This document shows positions 1-8,860 of a DNA stretch of 64,000 nt, piece after piece. The notes beneath the pieces were generated by a model, which did no database searches, was not told the origin of the DNA, and saw only the letters and a program-made list of their open reading frames with translations. The stretch's first letter is position 1. Each line of letters starts with the position of its first letter. Both the position numbers and the translations under genes were made by a program. The stretch is from an uncultured Methanobrevibacter sp. (GTDB lineage: Archaea; Methanobacteriota; Methanobacteria; Methanobacteriales; Methanobacteriaceae). The DNA is taken from the NCBI RefSeq assembly GCF_902770715.1, contig NZ_CACXTS010000006.1:1-64000 (forward strand). The letters are read 5' to 3'.

Positions 1-1
1 C

Positions 2-1441
2 GGTAAAATGAATGTTGCTCAAGGTGCTCACGCTTACGACAACACTGTTGCTGGCGGCGTTGCAACTACTGGTACTGATTCAATCATTGAAAACAACACC
101 ATTACCGGTGCTGTTACTATAAATAAAGTTGGAACCACTTTCATTGGAAACGATGTAAATGGTACTGTAACTGTAAGTGCAAACAACAACGTAATTAAAG
201 GAAACAACATTACCACTACTGGTAATTATGCTGTTGATTTAGGATCAAAAACCGGTAACAACGTAACCGATAACTACTTAGTCTCTGCTTTATACAAAGG
301 TGATGCTGCTGTTAAATTCAGCAATGCCAATAACATTGTAGAAAACAACTATCCTGTTCGCACTGTTTTAACCGCTGAAGATCTTGATATGAATTATAAA
401 GATGGTAGTGCTTGGGTTGTTACTTTGACTGATGGTACTAATCCTATTGCGGGTGCTGTTGTTAAAGTTGGTATTCTCGGTAAAACCTACAGCCTCAAAA
501 CAGGTGCTGACGGTACTGTCACTTTACCTATTAATGTAGCTCCGGGCAATTATGATGTTAGTGCTGCTTATGATGGTGACGGACTTCACGAATCCGCATT
601 TGTAAATGCTACAGTAACTGTCGGTAAAGCTGTTTCCACTTTAACTGCTGAAAACATTACAATGTCTTATAAAAACGGTTCTTGGATTGTTACTTTGACT
701 GGTGCTGAAGGTGTTATTCCAAAAGCTGCAATTAAATTCGGTATCCTCGGTAAAGTTTACACTGTTGAAACTGATGAAAATGGTGTTGCTGCATTAGCAA
801 TCAACTTAGCTCCAGGCACTTACCAAATCAATGCAACATTTGGAGGTAATGCAAAACACGAATCTGCATTTGTAGATGCTACCGTAACTGTTGAAAAAGC
901 AGTTGCCACTATTGCTAGTGAAGATCTTACCATGTCCTATAAAGATGGCAGTGCATATGCTGTTACTGTGACCGATGCTAAGGGTGCTGTTCTTGCAGGA
1001 ACTACAGTAAAATTCACATTCGGAACAAAATCATACAACATCAAAACCGATGCAAACGGTGTTGCATCATTACCAATTAACTTAAACATTGGTGAATACA
1101 CAGTAAATGCTGTTGTTGACGATGCTAAATACACTTCCGAAGAAGTAACTAATACTGTAACTGTAACAGATTATGATGCAGTCCTCGTCGCAAACGATAT
1201 TAACATGACTTACCAAGACGGAACAAACTATGAAGTTCAATTAACAACCGCTGATGGTACTCCTATCACTGTTGCAAACTTAGTAGTTAAAATCACACTT
1301 CTTGGTAAAACATACAGTATTAAAACTGACAGTGAAGGTATTGCAAAATTACCAATCAACTTAAGGGCCGGAACCTATGTATTCACAGCAGAATACAATG
1401 GTAGCCAAGTAAACAGCACAGTTGTTGTAAACAAAGCATAA
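2..1441 (+). CDS. Adhesin-like protein, C-terminal part (cut by window start)
   Basis: The reading frame is open from base 2 and the first ATG (base 8) is preceded in frame by Gly-Lys, so the real start lies upstream. The visible part begins with Asn-rich beta-helix turns (about the first 110 residues) and continues with four Ig-like repeats of roughly 85-90 residues. Each repeat carries a YKDGS/YKNGS strand, a GKxY strand and a TLPINLxxGxY-type end. It ends in VVVNKA with no membrane helix, sorting signal or Lys-rich tail. The four repeats are nearly the same as the C-terminus of the next gene, with a 96-bp identical block. Such proteins are known in Methanobrevibacter as secreted adhesin-like proteins; the binding partner is unknown. 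A strong hairpin terminator follows. Confidence 0.85.
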   Translation, partial: GKMNVAQGAHAYDNTVAGGVATTGTDSIIENNTITGAVTINKVGTTFIGNDVNGTVTVSANNNVIKGNNITTTGNYAVDLGSKTGNNVTDNYLVSALYKGDAAVKFSNANNIVENNYPVRTVLTAEDLDMNYKDGSAWVVTLTDGTNPIAGAVVKVGILGKTYSLKTGADGTVTLPINVAPGNYDVSAAYDGDGLHESAFVNATVTVGKAVSTLTAENITMSYKNGSWIVTLTGAEGVIPKAAIKFGILGKVYTVETDENGVAALAINLAPGTYQINATFGGNAKHESAFVDATVTVEKAVATIASEDLTMSYKDGSAYAVTVTDAKGAVLAGTTVKFTFGTKSYNIKTDANGVASLPINLNIGEYTVNAVVDDAKYTSEEVTNTVTVTDYDAVLVANDINMTYQDGTNYEVQLTTADGTPITVANLVVKITLLGKTYSIKTDSEGIAKLPINLRAGTYVFTAEYNGSQVNSTVVVNKA

Positions 1442-1457
1442 AAAACAGAATAATTTC

Positions 1458-1502
1458 AAATTAGGCTTATTAACTTAAGCCTAATTTCTCTTTTTTTTTT
1501 AA
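1458..1502 (+). terminator. Hairpin plus poly-T terminator after first adhesin gene
   Basis: A perfect 12-bp stem (1458-1469 with 1476-1487, 6-nt loop) is followed at once by a run of about 12 T. It lies 17 bases after the stop codon. Confidence 0.8.
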
Positions 1503-1646
1503 TAATGGATAATTTTAGATAATTCTCATTTTTAACTTATTTTTTATCAATTGACGTGGAATTTAAATATCACTTTCAATATAAATTAATAATGTAAAGT
1601 TGTTAATTTTTAATGTTAACTTTATAATATTTTATTGAGTGATTAA

Positions 1647-4600
1647 ATGAAGATTAATAATAAAGTTTTTATTTGCACATTGCTTGTGTTGATAATCTTT
1701 TTCAGTATTAATGCATGCAGTGCAGAGGAAACACTTAATGAAACATTAGGGGCAGATACTGTTGGGGAAATTAGTTTATCTGAAGGCCCTATCGATGAAT
1801 TAAGTGATAGTGAAGACACATTTGATATTGATGGAAATCAGAATGAGGAGTTTACAACAAGTACTGGCGCTATTAGTAATTCTAATGGTGAAGAAGCAAT
1901 CCTCATTAAGAATGATGAACTTTTTGAAAAAGAAAGTCCAATTATGGGCAATGATGAGCAGGTTGTTCTTCCAGAAGGGACTATTTATGTTTCTGAAAAT
2001 GGTGATGATTCCAATGATGGGTTATCAGAAGAAAATGCAATACTTACTCTTGTTCATGCAGTTGACATAGTTAAAAATAGGGAAAATAAAACTGCTACCG
2101 TTTATGTATTAAATGGTGATTACACTACTGGTGCTATTGATATTAGTGATGATGTTGGAGTTTCATTATCCATTATTGGTCAGGAAAAAGATAAAGTTAC
2201 TATTCATGGAACTGGAGCCTATATTTTTGATATATATGGTGATAATTTAGTATGGGCTTTTAAAAACCTTGATTTTGATGGACTTGATTCAACTTCAAGA
2301 ACTTCAGCTGCTTTAGTGTTATACAGCAAAAACGGCAATTTCACTGTTAACAACTGTAACTTCAGAAACATTAACACTAAATTAGGTGCTATTGCAATAG
2401 GCAATGACAATGGAAATACAGATGTTACAAATTGTATTATTGAAGATGTAACCGGATCTGCTTCTTCCACATCAATTTTAACTATTAATGGTGATGGTAA
2501 ATTTGTTTTAGATAATATTACAATTAGGAATTGTAAATTAAATGATGATGTTGCGAGTACAACTGTCTCTTCATATTTAAGAACTGTTTTATATGTAAAC
2601 ACTTATGAAGCGGATGTGACATTATCCAACTCCAAAATTAGAAATAATAATGGTCCGGTGATGAGTTTTATAGAGTCTAGAGCTAAATTAACATTAATTA
2701 ACACTACCATTGCAGATAATGTTATTGATACTTCCTTAAATGGTGCAAATGGTGGGGATATGTTAATTTGGGCAAACAATGATGATAGTTGTAATATTAA
2801 CATATCTCAATGCGTAATTAAAAACAATACCATTGCTAAATCTGGAAAAGGATTATTCCACAATCAAAAAGGAAGTATGAATGTTGAATACTCAGATATC
2901 AGCAAAAATACTGTTGGCAAGTTCATTGGTTCAACAGGAACTATAACCGCCAACAATAACTGGTGGGGAACCAATGACCAGCCTGATGCCAAAGTTGACA
3001 ATTGGGTTATCATGAATGTTGAAGTCGATGATTCTGAATTGGCTGATAACAATAAGATTACTTTAACCATAGACTTTAATCATGTAAAAACATCATCAGG
3101 TAATGTTGAAGAGTTAACAGGCGGGGAAATTCCTAAAGATTCTTATACTGTTTATGCATCTGCTCAGGAAGGTGAAATAACTCCTAGTGAGGTTGTAATT
3201 AATAAAGGTGAAGTTAAAGTACAGACTTTCACTGTAACCGAAAACAATGATGTGATTACATTAACTTGTGATGGTGATGTTGTAGAACTTACTATTGTAG
3301 GAGATGAACCTTATAACGGAATTGTTTATGTAAGCAAAACAGGTGATGACAATAATAACGGTTCAATTGACGCTCCAGTAGCAACTGTTGCAAAAGCGAT
3401 TGAACTCGCAAATGCAGGATCAGGCCAAATAATCATTTATGAAGGAAACTATCTAGGAAATATGTATCATGTAACCCATTCATTAAATATTACAGGTGTT
3501 GGAAACGTTGTTTTAGATGCAAATAACGGCAGATTATTTACAATGAGTTATGATGATGAAGTTGAACAATTAATATTAACTAATTTGGTTCTTACCGGTG
3601 CTGATGATAATTATGGTCAGGTAATCTACAGTTTTGCTGATGAATTGATTTTAGATAATGTAAATATTACAAATAACCCTGGTTCCGGCAGTCTTATTAA
3701 AAATTACGGTAAGATGACAATCAATAATTGCGTCATTGCAAATCATAACGGTGAAAACGTAATTGACATTTCCGGCTCTAAAGATATAATTATTAACAAC
3801 ACTATCTTTGAAAACAATACAGTAACTGATTATGCAGTTGTCTATGCTTCTTCCTCTAGTGGAAATGCAATAGTTGAAAATACTATATTCAGAAACAATA
3901 CAGGACAATTGGGAATATTCAAAGTAAGTAAAAGGACTACTGTAAAAGGTTCCAAATTTATTGACAATACAAATAAGTTAGGTTATGGCGGTGCAATAAG
4001 TGATTTCGATTCATTGACCGTAGCAAACTCAACATTTATAAATAACAAAGCAAATAAGGAAGCTGGTGCTATTTATGTAGGCTACAATAGGGTTGCAACC
4101 ATTACCCAATCAATATTCATAAACAATACTGCAAACCTTGCCGGTACTGATTATCAGGGTGATGCAATCTTCAACAAGGGCAAACTCACCATTAACTACT
4201 GTGTATTATTGACAAATGCCAAAAACTCACTCATTTACTCTTCAAGCGAGTTTGATGCAAATGCCCAATACAACTGGTGGGGAACTAATGATAATCCCGT
4301 ATCCTTAAATGGCGTTGGAACCTATGAAAATGATTTGGATGAGGAAGTATATAGCGTAATTGATTCATCAAATTGGGTCTATATGAATGTTACTACTGAC
4401 ATGGCTGATGATACTGTAATTGTTGGTGATGCTGTGGGAATCACTGTTGACTTTACTAATTATAGGGATTTAAATGGGGATTTACAACCTTTAAGCAAAA
4501 GCATTCCTGAAGTAAATGTATCTGCAAGTGCTATTTATGGTAATCTGGATAGTGATGTAAAAACCACTTCAAACAACATTGCTACTTTTGTTTATTATGC

Positions 4601-7600
4601 TACAGTTTCAGCTGAAGACGTAGTTGATATTGCATCTTCCAATGCTACTGTTCAGGTTCCTATAAATGTTGATGAGCCTGCTCAGGAAGGAGTAATCTAT
4701 GTATCTCCAGATGGTGATGATTCCAATGATGGTTTAACCAAGAAAAACCCTGTTAAAACAATTACTCATGCTATTGAAATAGCTACAATTGGTCAAATTG
4801 TTCTTTTAGACGGTGTACATATAACCGGTGATTTGGGAAACATTTATGAGGATTTAACAATCACTGGTAAAGGTAAAGCAGTCATTGATGCCCAAAACAA
4901 TAACAGAATTTTATATGTCGGAAGCGAAGCAAATGTGGTAATAAATAATGTTACTATGATTAATGGGTATACTGCCGATGAGAGCGGTGCACTTTTAGGA
5001 AACAGTAATCATTTAACATTGATTAATTGTATATTGTCCAACTCTTCTGCTGGCCAAAATAATGGTGGGGCTATTTTCAGCGTTGGCAGATTGACTATAA
5101 TCAATACCACTATCGCTAACTGTTCTGCAAAACAGGGTGGTGCAATTTTTACCCAATCCGATAGTGATTTTAATAGTTTAGAAGTGATAAACTCAACTTT
5201 TGAAAACAATATTGCAACAGGATATGATATGAATGGTGGTGGAGCAATATATGCTCAACGCACTACAGGATTTTATAATTTTGATTTAAAAGTAGATAAT
5301 TCAACATTCATAAACAATAAAGCAGAAGGTACATCTTCAGGTGGAGCAATCGCTCTTGTACAATTGGATGCTACAGCTAAAATAACAGACTCTAAGTTTA
5401 TTGCAAACCATGCTAACGGAAAAACCGGCTACGGTGGTGGAGCGATTTATGTCTCCAGTGCAAGTAATTATTACAGATATGGTACTATGACTATTACAGG
5501 CACTTTATTTGAAAACAACACCTGCGGTGCAAATGGTGGAGCGATTTATGGAAGAGTCACTACTGTAAATGTTGCAAACTCTGTATTAATCAACAATAGT
5601 GATGTTAATGGTTTGGTGGTTTACGGATATAAAACAGATTCAGCAAGCCCTTCTATCACATTAAATGATAACTGGTGGGGTTCAAATGATAGTCCAAAAA
5701 GTCTCGTTGGTGGAAACGGATACAAACCAACTCTTAACAGATGGGCGATTTTAACAGTAACTAACGATTCTGCAATTGAAGCTGGAAATACTGTTAAATT
5801 GACTGTAAGTATCAATAATTATACTACAGGCACTGTAAATGGATCCATGTCCAAACCGATTTCAGTTAAACGTGATGTGACTATTAAAACAACCGATGAA
5901 GACATCACTTCAACTTTAGAAAACGGAGAATTCATTTATGATTACGCAGTGCCTGAGAATGTTAAATACGTGGCTGCCAGTGTTGATGATGAAACTGTAG
6001 TATTGCTTGTAATCTCTTCACAGGTTAATGTTGAAATCGATGATATTACTGCAAGGAAATATGATAAGGTAAATGTAGTTGTAAATGTGACAGGAGATAC
6101 AGAAATCAATGTCGGTGTTGTAGAATTATATGCAGATACTACTTTAATTGATACAATTCCAGTTACTCAAGGAAAAGCGATTAAAGATGTTGTTATCAGT
6201 TGTGATGTTGGAACATATGAGTTAATTGCTAAGTTTATTGATGAGTCTAACCTATTTGATGCAAGCGAGTCTAATGCAACTCTTGTTGTCGATGGGGTTT
6301 GTGAATTATGGAATGACACTTTCTTTAATTTCTTTAATGAGGATGGTCTTTTAAGAGATGAAATCATTGATGAAGAATTGGTGTTCCATGGTGATTTCTC
6401 AAATCTTGGCGTGGATGTAATAAGTATCCATAAGCCTATTGTAATTTCTGGTGATAATGCAGTAATCTATGATATGGCATTTGCTCTTAAAGATGATGTT
6501 AAATTAACTAATATTAGTTTAATAGCTAACAATTCCAAATTTGCTGAAAATTCCAATGCATTAATATTCGCTAATGGCGAATCCATAGAGTTGAATAATA
6601 TTCATGTAAACTACACAACACCAAGCAACTCTAATGCATATGGAATTTTGGCATATTGTGCTGAAAACTTCAAATTATTGAATTCCACCATCTTATTTGA
6701 TTCAAACAATAGGGCTGGCGTAACTCAACATGCATTGCAAATTCGTGATTGCAATGACTTTTTGGTTAAAGGAAATACAATCAATGCTTATCTGCCTGCA
6801 AGAGATGTTGCATATGCAGACACCTACCCTTACTTCAATTCTGTTGATCAGGAATTGGTATTGGTTGTCGGTATTCAAAATGGTGAAAATGGTATTTTAA
6901 CTGAGAATTGTATTGATTCCATAGTTAAATCCGCTTTAGGTGATTTCCCTACTGTTGATACAATCATGGTTTACGGTGCTGCAAACCTGGAGATTAGCTG
7001 GAACAATATTACTCAAATAGACACTGTCAATGCAGGACGTGCCAGTTATTGCAATGCAATGGATTTATACGCTTTTGATGGCATCACAGTTAAGAATAAT
7101 AATGTATTGGTAAACATTACCTCAGGAATGGAAGCTAAAGGTACTGCCTATCCTATTCAGGCTACAGGTTCCTATAATGCTCTTTTAATTGATCATAACA
7201 ATTTAACTTCAATTTCCAGAGGTCCTGCTTTAGGTATTTACTCACAAAACTATGATGGCTCAACTGATATCACTATTGTCTACAATAACATTAATGCTAC
7301 TGGATTAGCAACCATGGATGAGTATGCATTGGTTTCAGGTATGGAACTCCAGGACAATATTGCAATGGTTTACAATAACACAATATATTCAAGAAGCATT
7401 GGTAGCTATAATGATTTAAATGCATTATATGGTATTAGTTATGCTCAAGAAACTGCTAATAACCATGAATTTGGTATTAGGGATAATACTGTTTATACTG
7501 AAGGTAAATATGCAATTTACCTTAAAAATGCTAAAAATTCTAATGTAACTGAAAACTATCTGATTGCTAAAGAATTAAAAGGTGATTCTGCTGTAAGTGT

Positions 7601-8717
7601 TAACGGTGAAAACAATATTGTTGTAAATAACTATCCTGGAGATGTCAATTTGTCTGCTAATGACCTTGAAATGCTTTATAAAGATGGTTCAGCTTGGACA
7701 GTTACCTTAACTGATGGTATTAATCCTATTGAGGGTGCTGTTGTTAAAGTAGGCATTCTTGGAAAAACTTATGGCCTTACAACCGATGCATATGGTACTG
7801 TATCATTACCTATAACTGTCAGTCCGGGCACTTACGAAGTCAATGCCACCTATGAGGGTGACCAAGGGTCAGCATTTGTCGATGCCACAGTTACTGTCGG
7901 TAAAGCTGCCGCTACATTAACTGCTGAAAACATTACAATGTCTTATAAAAACGGTTCTTGGATTGTTACTTTGACAGGTGCTGATGGTGTAATTCCTAAA
8001 GCTGCAATCAAATTCGGTATTGCTGGTAAAGTCTATACCATTAAAACAGATGATAGTGGTGTTGCTGCATTACCTATCAATTTAGCTCCAGGCACTTACG
8101 AAATCAATGCAACATTTGGAGGTAACGCTAAACACGAATCTGCATTCGTTGAAGCTACTGTAACCGTTGAAAAAGCAGTTGCCACTATTGCCAGTGAAGA
8201 CCTTACAATGTGCTATAAGGATGGTAGTTCATATGCTGTTACAGTGACTGATGCAAATGGTGCTGTTGTTGCAGGAACCACAGTTAAATTTACATTCGGA
8301 ACAAAATCATACAACATCAAAACCGATGCAAACGGTGTTGCATCATTACCAATTAACTTAAACATTGGTGAATACACAGTAAATGCTATTGTTGACGATG
8401 CTAAATACACTTCCGAAGAGGTAACCAATACCGTAACCGTAACAGATTATAATGCAACCCTAGTTACAAACGATATCAATATGACATACCAAGACGGAAC
8501 AAGCTATGAAGTTCAATTAACAACCGCTGACGGCAATCCAATTGCTGTTGCAAACTTAGTGGTTAAAATATCACTTCTTGGTAAAACATATAATATCAAA
8601 ACCGATGCAGAGGGTATCGCAAAATTGCCAATCAACTTGAGAGCCGGCAATTACACAGTGACTGCAGAATACAACGGTAAAGAAATAACAAACACAATTG
8701 TTGTAAACAAAGCATAA
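1647..8717 (+). CDS. Giant secreted adhesin-like protein (beta-helix and Ig-like repeats)
   Basis: This 2356-residue protein starts at an ATG behind GAGTGATTAA. An N-terminal signal peptide (Lys-rich start, hydrophobic core, cut near Ala-Cys-Ser-Ala-Glu) directs export. Three modules begin with a YVSxxGDDxNxG strand near residues 112, 557 and 1017. Each runs into parallel beta-helix turns closed by an NNWWG motif (near 435, 875, 1341) and then an Ig-like spacer. A fourth, NosD-like helix (about 1545-2000) resembles the body of the next gene. Four Ig-like repeats (about 2010-2356) resemble the preceding gene. There is no membrane anchor and no Lys-rich tail, so how it stays on the pseudomurein wall is not evident. 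Adhesion to host, bacterial or protozoal surfaces is inferred from the family. Confidence 0.9.
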   Translation: MKINNKVFICTLLVLIIFFSINACSAEETLNETLGADTVGEISLSEGPIDELSDSEDTFDIDGNQNEEFTTSTGAISNSNGEEAILIKNDELFEKESPIMGNDEQVVLPEGTIYVSENGDDSNDGLSEENAILTLVHAVDIVKNRENKTATVYVLNGDYTTGAIDISDDVGVSLSIIGQEKDKVTIHGTGAYIFDIYGDNLVWAFKNLDFDGLDSTSRTSAALVLYSKNGNFTVNNCNFRNINTKLGAIAIGNDNGNTDVTNCIIEDVTGSASSTSILTINGDGKFVLDNITIRNCKLNDDVASTTVSSYLRTVLYVNTYEADVTLSNSKIRNNNGPVMSFIESRAKLTLINTTIADNVIDTSLNGANGGDMLIWANNDDSCNINISQCVIKNNTIAKSGKGLFHNQKGSMNVEYSDISKNTVGKFIGSTGTITANNNWWGTNDQPDAKVDNWVIMNVEVDDSELADNNKITLTIDFNHVKTSSGNVEELTGGEIPKDSYTVYASAQEGEITPSEVVINKGEVKVQTFTVTENNDVITLTCDGDVVELTIVGDEPYNGIVYVSKTGDDNNNGSIDAPVATVAKAIELANAGSGQIIIYEGNYLGNMYHVTHSLNITGVGNVVLDANNGRLFTMSYDDEVEQLILTNLVLTGADDNYGQVIYSFADELILDNVNITNNPGSGSLIKNYGKMTINNCVIANHNGENVIDISGSKDIIINNTIFENNTVTDYAVVYASSSSGNAIVENTIFRNNTGQLGIFKVSKRTTVKGSKFIDNTNKLGYGGAISDFDSLTVANSTFINNKANKEAGAIYVGYNRVATITQSIFINNTANLAGTDYQGDAIFNKGKLTINYCVLLTNAKNSLIYSSSEFDANAQYNWWGTNDNPVSLNGVGTYENDLDEEVYSVIDSSNWVYMNVTTDMADDTVIVGDAVGITVDFTNYRDLNGDLQPLSKSIPEVNVSASAIYGNLDSDVKTTSNNIATFVYYATVSAEDVVDIASSNATVQVPINVDEPAQEGVIYVSPDGDDSNDGLTKKNPVKTITHAIEIATIGQIVLLDGVHITGDLGNIYEDLTITGKGKAVIDAQNNNRILYVGSEANVVINNVTMINGYTADESGALLGNSNHLTLINCILSNSSAGQNNGGAIFSVGRLTIINTTIANCSAKQGGAIFTQSDSDFNSLEVINSTFENNIATGYDMNGGGAIYAQRTTGFYNFDLKVDNSTFINNKAEGTSSGGAIALVQLDATAKITDSKFIANHANGKTGYGGGAIYVSSASNYYRYGTMTITGTLFENNTCGANGGAIYGRVTTVNVANSVLINNSDVNGLVVYGYKTDSASPSITLNDNWWGSNDSPKSLVGGNGYKPTLNRWAILTVTNDSAIEAGNTVKLTVSINNYTTGTVNGSMSKPISVKRDVTIKTTDEDITSTLENGEFIYDYAVPENVKYVAASVDDETVVLLVISSQVNVEIDDITARKYDKVNVVVNVTGDTEINVGVVELYADTTLIDTIPVTQGKAIKDVVISCDVGTYELIAKFIDESNLFDASESNATLVVDGVCELWNDTFFNFFNEDGLLRDEIIDEELVFHGDFSNLGVDVISIHKPIVISGDNAVIYDMAFALKDDVKLTNISLIANNSKFAENSNALIFANGESIELNNIHVNYTTPSNSNAYGILAYCAENFKLLNSTILFDSNNRAGVTQHALQIRDCNDFLVKGNTINAYLPARDVAYADTYPYFNSVDQELVLVVGIQNGENGILTENCIDSIVKSALGDFPTVDTIMVYGAANLEISWNNITQIDTVNAGRASYCNAMDLYAFDGITVKNNNVLVNITSGMEAKGTAYPIQATGSYNALLIDHNNLTSISRGPALGIYSQNYDGSTDITIVYNNINATGLATMDEYALVSGMELQDNIAMVYNNTIYSRSIGSYNDLNALYGISYAQETANNHEFGIRDNTVYTEGKYAIYLKNAKNSNVTENYLIAKELKGDSAVSVNGENNIVVNNYPGDVNLSANDLEMLYKDGSAWTVTLTDGINPIEGAVVKVGILGKTYGLTTDAYGTVSLPITVSPGTYEVNATYEGDQGSAFVDATVTVGKAAATLTAENITMSYKNGSWIVTLTGADGVIPKAAIKFGIAGKVYTIKTDDSGVAALPINLAPGTYEINATFGGNAKHESAFVEATVTVEKAVATIASEDLTMCYKDGSSYAVTVTDANGAVVAGTTVKFTFGTKSYNIKTDANGVASLPINLNIGEYTVNAIVDDAKYTSEEVTNTVTVTDYNATLVTNDINMTYQDGTSYEVQLTTADGNPIAVANLVVKISLLGKTYNIKTDAEGIAKLPINLRAGNYTVTAEYNGKEITNTIVVNKA

Positions 8718-8725
8718 AAACATTT

Positions 8726-8766
8726 ATGGATTTATAAAAAATAAATCCATTTTCTTTTTCTTTTTA
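8726..8766 (+). terminator. Hairpin plus T-rich terminator after giant adhesin
   Basis: A 10-bp stem (8726-8735 with 8741-8750, A5 loop) is followed by a T-rich tract, 8 bases after the stop codon. Confidence 0.75.
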
Positions 8767-8860
8767 ATTGTCATATTTTTCATTAATACAATTGTATTTT
8801 AGTTTTTTTTAATGAAAACTTTATAAGCTATTTTTAACAAATAGTAATATAATCTTTAAA

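Noticed and set aside
2219-3070. Three minus-strand frames across the giant adhesin
   Set aside because: They mirror repetitive Asn-rich coding sequence; none has a ribosome site or a plausible domain.
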